A stretch of 6,239 nt of DNA. Origin: an uncultured Alistipes sp. (lineage in GTDB: Bacteria > Bacteroidota > Bacteroidia > Bacteroidales > Rikenellaceae). The position numbers and the translations under genes are program-made. Location: contig CATKXN010000152.1 in the NCBI GenBank assembly GCA_949840605.1, positions 1 to 6,239 of the forward strand, in the 5' to 3' direction. The notes under the pieces are model-generated. The model was given only the letters and a program-made list of their open reading frames with translations. It searched no databases and was not told the origin of the DNA. Numbering within the stretch: the stretch's first letter is position 1; every line of letters begins with the position of its first letter. Shown in pieces: positions 1-3,968 of the stretch.

Positions 1-573
1 AACCTCCAGGACTTCCTGCAGGTACCGCGCGAAGTAGTAGGCCGTGGCGCTCGTCGCGGCGACGGCTTCGGGGGTGTTTTTCCGCCATTGGGCCGTGCAC
101 TCCTCCTGCGGCGTGCGGGCCGTGGCGCGTTTGACGGTGCAGAGACGGATCGGCGTCGCGGCCTTGGCCCGGATGATCGCGTCCGCCGAGCCTTCGACGG
201 GCTGATTGAAGAAGCCGCGCACGGGCATCTCCATGTTCGACTGTCCGGAGCAGATCCACACCTCGCCGATCAGTACGTCGCGGAGCGTCAGCGACTCGCC
301 GTCGCTCAGTTCGATCGTGTAGGGGCCTCCGGCCACCGGGGTGGGCACGGCGGCCTGCCAGCGACCGTCGCGGCCGGCGGCGACCGTCACGGCCTTGGTG
401 CTCCACGAGGGGCGGATGGTGACTTTCTTTCCGGGTGCGGCCTTGCCCCAGAACTGAGCTTCGGACTGCTGCTGGAGCACCATGTTGTCGCCGAAAATGC
501 CGGGCAGGACGACTTTCGCCTGCATCGTGAGGGCCGTGCCGAGCGCGGCCAGTGTGAGAAGAATTTGTTTCAT
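1..573 (-). CDS. Sialate O-acetylesterase (SGNH-type), N-terminal part, cut by the left edge
   Basis: The 191 visible residues are the N-terminal part of a sialate 9-O-acetylesterase family protein. The family removes O-acetyl esters from sialic acids or other acetylated sugars, probably here in the periplasm. Residues 1-19 (MKQILLTLAALGTALTMQA) form a signal peptide with an AXA-like end (MQA). The N-terminal beta domain carries the family hallmark LPGIFGDNMVLQQQ at about residues 23-36. The nucleophile motif follows as GEVWICSGQSNMEMP at about 103-117, with the catalytic Ser112 inside GQSNM. The later catalytic Asp/His lie beyond the window. The start at 573 is the one that begins the signal peptide, and a Bacteroidetes-type promoter lies about 47 bases upstream. 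It is divergent from the rubredoxin gene. Family assignment is secure; the exact sugar substrate cannot be told. Confidence 0.93.
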   Translation of the reverse strand, partial: MKQILLTLAALGTALTMQAKVVLPGIFGDNMVLQQQSEAQFWGKAAPGKKVTIRPSWSTKAVTVAAGRDGRWQAAVPTPVAGGPYTIELSDGESLTLRDVLIGEVWICSGQSNMEMPVRGFFNQPVEGSADAIIRAKAATPIRLCTVKRATARTPQEECTAQWRKNTPEAVAATSATAYYFARYLQEVLEV

Positions 574-619
574 GATTCGTTATCGGATTTTATCGGGTTC
601 GACTGATGGTCGGGGACTC

Positions 620-651
620 CAAAAATACGAAAAATATTCGGAAAATCTCAA
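620..651 (-). promoter_or_regulatory. Predicted Bacteroidetes-type promoter of the esterase gene
   Basis: Read on the minus strand, TATTTTTG at 627-620 matches the Bacteroidetes -7 consensus TAnnTTTG exactly. TTG at 651-649 sits 21 bases upstream as the -33 element. Transcription would begin near 613, giving a leader of about 40 bases before the ATG at 573. The consensus is established for Bacteroides; its use here is inferred from the match and the spacing. Confidence 0.55.
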
Positions 652-702
652 TCGGGCACCCTATTTGTTGGAGCTGTCGGTGAATTTTAATTCCGGAAAA
701 CG

Positions 703-867
703 ATGGAAAAATACGGCTGTACCGTTTGCGGATACATTTACGATCCTGCGCTGGGCGATCCCGAAGGCGACGTCGGTCCCGACACCCCGTTCGACGCATT
801 GCCCGACGACTGGGTGTGCCCCGTCTGCGGCGAAGGCAAGTGGGCCTTCGACCCGACGGCCGAATAA
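703..867 (+). CDS. Rubredoxin
   Basis: A complete 54-residue rubredoxin, a small cytoplasmic one-electron carrier with a single Fe(Cys)4 centre. The protein starts [20 protein letters not shown]. The four iron ligands are in the two usual knuckles: Cys6/Cys9 (CTVCG) and Cys39/Cys42 (CPVCG). The family landmarks [18 protein letters not shown] and a trailing aromatic (F49) are all in place, and 52-55 residues is the normal size. No Shine-Dalgarno site is visible, as is common in Bacteroidetes. It is followed after 58 bases by superoxide dismutase on the same strand, which suggests a role in oxygen or superoxide defence. In anaerobes rubredoxins usually feed electrons to rubrerythrin-type peroxidases, oxygen reductases or superoxide reductase; the partner here is unknown. 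It is very short, so automatic gene finders may miss it. Confidence 0.96.
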   Translation: MEKYGCTVCGYIYDPALGDPEGDVGPDTPFDALPDDWVCPVCGEGKWAFDPTAE

Positions 868-883
868 CGTAAAAAAGCGACCT

Positions 884-913
884 TGTATGACGACATTCAT
901 CACCTTATTTATA
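884..913 (+). promoter_or_regulatory. Weak candidate promoter before superoxide dismutase
   Basis: A TTG at 883-885 lies 20 bases before TATTTATA at 906-913, which agrees with TAnnTTTG at four of six fixed positions. If used, the transcript would start just before the ATG at 926 and would exclude the alternative upstream ATG at 887. The match is imperfect, so this is a suggestion only; co-transcription with rubredoxin is equally possible. Confidence 0.25.
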
Positions 914-925
914 ATTCCTCTGATT

Positions 926-1534
926 ATGGCAACCGATACCGCAACCGAACCGCGCTTCACACCGCAGGAACTGCCCTATGCATACGATGCGCTCGAACCG
1001 GCGATCTCCGGCGAAACGATGCACTACCACCACGACAAGCACTATGCGGGCTATGTCGCCAAGCTCAACGAGCTGATTCTCGATACGCCCTTTGCCGACC
1101 AGCCGCTCGAGGATATCGTCCTCTCGTCCGACGGCGCGGTCTTCAACAACGCCGCGCAGGCCTGGAACCACGAATTCTTCTTCGAAGAACTCTCCCCGAA
1201 ACCGCAGAAAGAGCCTTCGAACGAACTGCTGGAGGCTGTCAACCGCAACTTCGGCTCGTTCGACGAGTTGAAGACCCGGATCGGACAGGCCGCCGCCGGG
1301 CTATTCGGATCGGGCTGGGTGTGGCTGGCCGAGAAGGAGCCGGGCGAGCTGGTGATCGTCAGCGAACAGAACGCCGGCAATCCGATGTGCCGGGGCATGA
1401 AACCGCTGCTGGCGATAGACGTCTGGGAGCACGCCTACTACATCGACTACCGCAACCGACGCGCCGACGCCGTGGGCGCGCTGTGGGACGTCATCGACTG
1501 GCGTGTCTTGGAGGACCGCTTCGCCGAAAGATAG
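926..1534 (+). CDS. sodB: Superoxide dismutase, iron-type or cambialistic (Fe/Mn family)
   Basis: A 202-residue enzyme that dismutates superoxide to hydrogen peroxide and oxygen in the cytoplasm. The metal ligands are visible: His35 (YHHDKHY), His82 (AWNHEF), and Asp165 and His169 (DVWEHAYYIDY). Gln78 in NNAAQAWNH, together with the NAGNP stretch at 149-153, is the arrangement of Fe-type and cambialistic enzymes, where Mn-SOD has Gly and Gln-Asp. From memory, the C-terminal half (NAGNP, DVWEHAYY, NRRAD, LW, VDW/IDW) resembles the cambialistic P. gingivalis enzyme. I prefer the start at 926 because the homologous part (LPYAYDALEP) begins only 16 residues later. An ATG at 887 would add 13 hydrophobic residues (MTTFITLFIIPLI), which look more like AT-rich leader DNA than a real signal peptide. 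It lies 58 bases after rubredoxin and ends 21 bases before a terminator. Confidence 0.96.
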   Translation: MATDTATEPRFTPQELPYAYDALEPAISGETMHYHHDKHYAGYVAKLNELILDTPFADQPLEDIVLSSDGAVFNNAAQAWNHEFFFEELSPKPQKEPSNELLEAVNRNFGSFDELKTRIGQAAAGLFGSGWVWLAEKEPGELVIVSEQNAGNPMCRGMKPLLAIDVWEHAYYIDYRNRRADAVGALWDVIDWRVLEDRFAER

Positions 1535-1555
1535 GCCGTTTCCGATTCGGTTTGG

Positions 1556-1590
1556 ATGCCGTTTCTCCGTGCGGGGGAACGGCATTTTTT
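1556..1590 (+). terminator. Rho-independent terminator after superoxide dismutase
   Basis: ATGCCGTT (1556-1563) pairs perfectly with AACGGCAT (1578-1585). The helix can be extended inward by five further pairs, two of them G-U, to a four-base loop GTGC. Five T follow the stem directly (1586-1590). The position 21 bases after the SOD stop fits the end of the rubredoxin-SOD transcript. Confidence 0.88.
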
Positions 1591-1659
1591 GGGGATTGGC
1601 CGGATATGCGCGGTTGCCGAATCGTCCCGCAGCCCGGACCGTATGGCCCATTTCGGGAA

Positions 1660-1686
1660 AAATATTCCGGAAAAATTGGAATATTT
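1660..1686. repeat. Inverted repeat, 9-bp arms, 9-base spacer
   Basis: AAATATTCC (1660-1668) is the exact reverse complement of GGAATATTT (1678-1686). It lies about 70 bases upstream of the small peptide gene, in the leader region that begins after the SOD terminator. It could be an operator or a weak RNA hairpin. No T-tract follows directly that would make it a convincing terminator, and no binding protein can be named. Confidence 0.5.
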
Positions 1687-1691
1687 AATTT

Positions 1692-1713
1692 TTATATATA
1701 ATATTATATATAA
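1692..1713. repeat. Perfect 22-bp AT-only palindrome
   Basis: Positions 1692-1713 form a perfect palindrome made only of A and T, centred between 1702 and 1703 on AATATT. It sits 44 bases before the ATG of the small peptide gene. It could be a melting or promoter element, a cruciform, or chance in very AT-rich DNA. No clear TAnnTTTG box is present; the nearest is TATTTTCA at 1727-1734. The rest of 1591-1756 holds no gene that I can support. Confidence 0.5.
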
Positions 1714-1756
1714 TACGGGACTGAAATATTTTCATGTATCATTAAACATAATAATT

Positions 1757-1998
1757 ATGAAAAAGAAATTATTGCTTATTTTTTTGTTGTATTTGTTGCA
1801 GCGACTACTCTGGTCATAAGATCAGTCTCCAATCCTCAAGTTAATTCCCTTATGCGTCAGAATGTTGAGGCTTTAGCCCAAAGCGAGGATTCTGAATATT
1901 GTGCAATTAAGTGCTTCCGTGCGTCGGATTATTATTGTATGCTAGAAACACCATGGTCATATGTCTATTGTAGTGACCGGTATCCTTGGTCAAAATAG
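1757..1998 (+). pseudogene. NVEALA-family secreted small peptide, reading frame broken at a T7 tract
   Basis: The ATG at 1757 begins MKKKLLLIF, a typical basic start and hydrophobic segment, but that frame ends after 20 codons at 1819. The -1 frame from 1786 continues VVFVAATTLVIRSVSN and then RQNVEALAQ, the signature of the Bacteroidetes NVEALA family, to a stop at 1996-1998. Adding one T to the T run 1779-1785 joins both halves into an 80-residue protein. It has an N-terminal membrane or signal segment (about 5-20), NVEALA at about 36-41, and four cysteines (49, 53, 61, 72) in an aromatic-rich tail, probably oxidised outside the cytoplasm. The second half has no ATG before 1852 (MRQNVEALAQ), so a normal start cannot rescue export. 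The next gene, a BF3164/TolB-like lipoprotein, is a familiar neighbour of NVEALA genes. The molecular role of the family is not known to me. Confidence 0.8.
1780..1786 (+). other. Slippery heptamer T TTT TTG at the frame break of the NVEALA gene
   Basis: In the frame of the ATG at 1757 the codons read ATT TTT TTG, so 1780-1786 has the X XXY YYZ pattern of -1 ribosomal frameshift sites. A -1 shift here puts GTT (1786-1788) next, which is exactly the NVEALA frame. A weak helix, TGGTC 1811-1815 with GATCA 1820-1824 (one G-U pair), lies downstream but is too distant and weak to count as a stimulator. Whether it is used, or is merely the scar of a one-base loss, cannot be decided from the sequence. 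Confidence 0.4.
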
Positions 1999-2026
1999 TA
2001 CTTTGTGTCAGTTCTAGCTTTGTTTT

Positions 2027-2074
2027 AATCATACTTTCCTTCAAAGAATGCACTTGAAGGAAAGTATGATTTTT
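2027..2074 (+). terminator. Strong rho-independent terminator or attenuator, 18-bp perfect stem
   Basis: AATCATACTTTCCTTCAA (2027-2044) pairs without mismatch with TTGAAGGAAAGTATGATT (2054-2071) around a 9-base loop. The T-run 2070-2074 closes the structure. The opposite strand has A rather than T after the stem, so it acts on plus-strand transcripts. It lies 28 bases after the NVEALA stop and only 46 bases before the lipoprotein ATG. It either ends the peptide transcript or limits read-through into the lipoprotein gene. Confidence 0.9.
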
Positions 2075-2120
2075 CTAAGATATATTTTGGTAAAAAAGTT
2101 ATTACGTTAAATAAACTAAA

Positions 2121-3185
2121 ATGTTGAAAAGGATCATTCTGGTCGGTTTTTCCGCCTTCGGGTCGCTGGCCTGCAACACAGGACCGGTGATCGATGGGAC
2201 GGTGGTCGCGGAAACGGATTTCCAGGAGGTGCGGCAGCTTCGGGGAACGGTTTGCGATCTGAGGATCGAGGGGAATCCGAATCATATCTATAAGGTGGAC
2301 TCCTGCCTTGTGGTGAAAGACAACAACACGGACAAGAGTTTGTTCCTGTATTCGGAAAAGGATTACCGGTTGTTGAATAACATCCTCTCCCGAGGCCGGG
2401 GTCCGGGAGAATACATCCTTTGCTGGGACCTGCAGTGTGCGGATTCTCTGGTCTGGCTGTTCGATTTGCAGTTGGGGCGGATTTCCTCGTACGCGACGGC
2501 GGATTTTATCGCTGCGTCCCATCCCGCCCAGCTCGAAACAATCACTTTCGACGCCGTGGGAGTTACCCTTGCGCAAAAAATGAACAACGGCCGGTTTGTC
2601 TCCTCCTCCCTTCGGGAAGATGAATTGTTTACGTTTTATCGGCAGGATGGCGTCCGTGATACGCTGTCGGCCTGGAAGGCGGCTTATCCTTTCACCTTTC
2701 CGGGAATGGAGGACGTCTCCCGGATGGTCAAAAAGAGAATCTTCGAATATCGTCTGAGATACAACGGGCTGAATGATAAATTCGTGCTATTTTACTGTCT
2801 GAACAATATTTTCGAAATTTACCATTCGGATGGGAGGCTGCATAAACGGATACTTACGCCCTATCCGTATCTGGTCGATACGAATCATCTCACTGCCGAT
2901 AAACTGGGAGTTCCCTTGGACGAACTGATTTTTACCTTTAAGGATTGCTGCCTGACGGACGATCGGATTTATTTGTTGTATAACGGGTCCTCCCCTACCG
3001 GAATGCTCGGGGCGCAGTCGAAAATCTATGTGTTCGATTACGAGGGCAATCCGATAGAATACTATACGCTGGATCGCTATGCGTACAGTTTCTGCATCGA
3101 TGTGCAGAAGGGTGTGATCCATGTCCTTTCCGAGGAAAACGATCAAAAACAGATCGTTAGGTACGGCCTCTGCGACCGGGGGTAG
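2121..3185 (+). CDS. BF3164/TolB-like 6-bladed beta-propeller lipoprotein
   Basis: A 354-residue predicted lipoprotein. The N-terminus MLKRIILVGFSAFGSLAC gives a lipobox SLAC with the acylated Cys18, so the mature protein is membrane-anchored. The residues after Cys18 (NTGPVID) lack the acidic surface-export signal of Bacteroidetes, so periplasmic anchoring is more likely. The stretch RGRGPGEY at 91-98 is the conserved GRGP-x-E signature of the BF3164/TolB-like family. Repeated beta-blade units follow (for example VWLFDLQLGRISSY, IFEIYHSDGRLHKRI and KIYVFDYEGNPIEYY), and it ends QIVRYGLCDRG. No biochemical role is established for this family to my knowledge. The NVEALA gene upstream matches the family's common context. 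No Shine-Dalgarno site is seen. TATATTTTG at 2081-2089 resembles a -7 box with wrong spacing. Base composition is less GC-rich than in its downstream neighbours. Confidence 0.85.
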   Translation: MLKRIILVGFSAFGSLACNTGPVIDGTVVAETDFQEVRQLRGTVCDLRIEGNPNHIYKVDSCLVVKDNNTDKSLFLYSEKDYRLLNNILSRGRGPGEYILCWDLQCADSLVWLFDLQLGRISSYATADFIAASHPAQLETITFDAVGVTLAQKMNNGRFVSSSLREDELFTFYRQDGVRDTLSAWKAAYPFTFPGMEDVSRMVKKRIFEYRLRYNGLNDKFVLFYCLNNIFEIYHSDGRLHKRILTPYPYLVDTNHLTADKLGVPLDELIFTFKDCCLTDDRIYLLYNGSSPTGMLGAQSKIYVFDYEGNPIEYYTLDRYAYSFCIDVQKGVIHVLSEENDQKQIVRYGLCDRG

Positions 3186-3497
3186 ATGGCGGGCATGCTG
3201 GTGTGGACCTCGGGGTGCGCCGGCGAATGCGACCGCCTGTCTCTCGGCGGTTCCGAAGGGCGTGGCGGCATTGTGGTGCGAGGGTTATATGCGCACGGCC
3301 TCGCGTCCGAGGGGCGGCGCGTGCTGATCCTCTCCCCGGACCCGGACCTGGCCGGAAAAAGTCCCTTGCCGTTGCGCAAAATCATCTGGAGCCCCTATCC
3401 CGAATGGGTGGTGCGCCATTTCAATTTCAACGACTGGACCCGCTTCGCGGTCCGTTCCAAGAATGTCTACGAGCTGCTGCCGCAGCAGAACCGCTGA
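3186..3497 (+). CDS. Unrecognised 103-residue ORF, possibly the C-terminal remnant of a gene
   Basis: I do not recognise this protein. Its ATG follows the lipoprotein stop codon with no base between and lies in the same frame, so it reads like a continuation past a TAG. Codon use is G/C-ending like that of the housekeeping genes, unlike the preceding lipoprotein. The C-terminal half (KIIWSPYPEWVVRHFNFND, then WTRFAVRSKNVYELLP) is rich in aromatics and charged residues, as in a real folded protein. The first half (Gly-rich, then RRVLILSPDPDLAGKS) is less convincing. No signal peptide or transmembrane segment is clear. It ends at 3497, touching the stop of the convergent alkyltransferase gene. 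It may be a genuine small protein, or the tail of a larger gene whose front was replaced by the AT-rich NVEALA/lipoprotein segment. Confidence 0.5.
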   Translation: MAGMLVWTSGCAGECDRLSLGGSEGRGGIVVRGLYAHGLASEGRRVLILSPDPDLAGKSPLPLRKIIWSPYPEWVVRHFNFNDWTRFAVRSKNVYELLPQQNR

Positions 3498-3968
3498 CTA
3501 CCGTTTCTCCAGATCGAGCAGCTGCTCCTTGATGTCGAGTCCGCCGGCATATCCCGTGAGCGTGCCGTCGGAGCCGATGACCCGGTGGCCGGGAACCAGG
3601 ATCACGATCGGATTGCGGTTGTTGGCCATGCCGACGGCCCGGAACGACTGGTTGTGGCCGATCTGGATGGCGATCTGTTTGTAGGTGCGGGTTTCGCCGT
3701 AGGGGATGCTGCGCAGCGCCTCCCAGACCTTCTGCTGGAAGGGCGTCCCTTCGGGAGCGAGAGGCAGCGTGAACTTGCGCCGCGAGCCTGCGAAATAGGC
3801 TCCGATCTCTTCGGCGGCCCTGCGCAGCAGGGGCGTGGCTTCAGCCCCCGTACAGCGGGTGGAACCCTCCGGAACCTGGGTGCCGAAGCGGATGGCCGTT
3901 ACGGCCTTCTCCGTCGCCGTGACCGTCAGCGGTCCGACCGGAGTTTCGAGTTGCATGGAGTACGTCAT
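3498..3968 (-). CDS. O6-alkylguanine-DNA alkyltransferase family protein with acceptor Cys replaced by Gly
   Basis: A 156-residue two-part member of the Ogt/MGMT family. The N-terminal alpha/beta domain (about 1-70) is followed by the DNA-binding domain starting TPFQQKVWEALRSIPYGETR at 75-94. The helix-turn-helix region carries the arginine finger Arg110 in SFRAVGMANNRNP, Asn119, and the late GYAGGLDIKEQLL with Glu148. The active-site motif should be PCHRV but reads PGHRV (126-130): codon 127 is GGC at 3590-3588, where TGC would be Cys. Without that thiol the protein cannot accept an alkyl group by the known mechanism. Known alkyltransferase-like proteins also lack this Cys (Trp or Ala instead) and mark lesions for nucleotide excision repair; a similar role is inference. 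Its ATG overlaps the DPP IV stop (ATGA), so translation is coupled. Confidence 0.93.
   Translation of the reverse strand: MTYSMQLETPVGPLTVTATEKAVTAIRFGTQVPEGSTRCTGAEATPLLRRAAEEIGAYFAGSRRKFTLPLAPEGTPFQQKVWEALRSIPYGETRTYKQIAIQIGHNQSFRAVGMANNRNPIVILVPGHRVIGSDGTLTGYAGGLDIKEQLLDLEKR
3588..3590 (-). other. Active-site codon Cys to Gly (GGC) in the alkyltransferase homologue
   Basis: The minus-strand codon at 3590-3588 is GGC. It is flanked by CCC (Pro) and CAC CGG GTC (His-Arg-Val), exactly where the family has the acceptor cysteine. One base (T to G) separates it from TGC. Confidence 0.92.

Noticed and set aside
88..606. A 172-codon plus-strand frame opposite the esterase
   Set aside because: The minus strand carries a clear sialate O-acetylesterase with GQSNM and a signal peptide; the plus frame has no family features.
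482..925. A long N-terminal extension of superoxide dismutase starting at 482
   Set aside because: It would run through the esterase start, the divergent promoter and the rubredoxin gene. The SOD homology begins just after 926.
887..925. A signal peptide for superoxide dismutase from the ATG at 887
   Set aside because: The 13 hydrophobic residues lack a basic start and a cleavage site, coincide with a candidate promoter and are absent from the usual family N-terminus. Kept only as a minor alternative.
883..1701. A 272-codon plus-strand frame over superoxide dismutase
   Set aside because: It is Arg-rich, overlaps the real SOD frame and crosses its terminator, so it is a shadow frame.
1692..1713. 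CRISPR, IS end or attachment site at the AT-rich palindrome
   Set aside because: There are no repeated spacers, no transposase or integrase gene nearby and no direct-repeat pair, so it is reported only as a palindrome.
2025..2576. A 183-codon minus-strand frame opposite the lipoprotein gene
   Set aside because: It crosses the strong terminator hairpin and overlaps a plus-strand gene with a lipobox and the GRGP signature.
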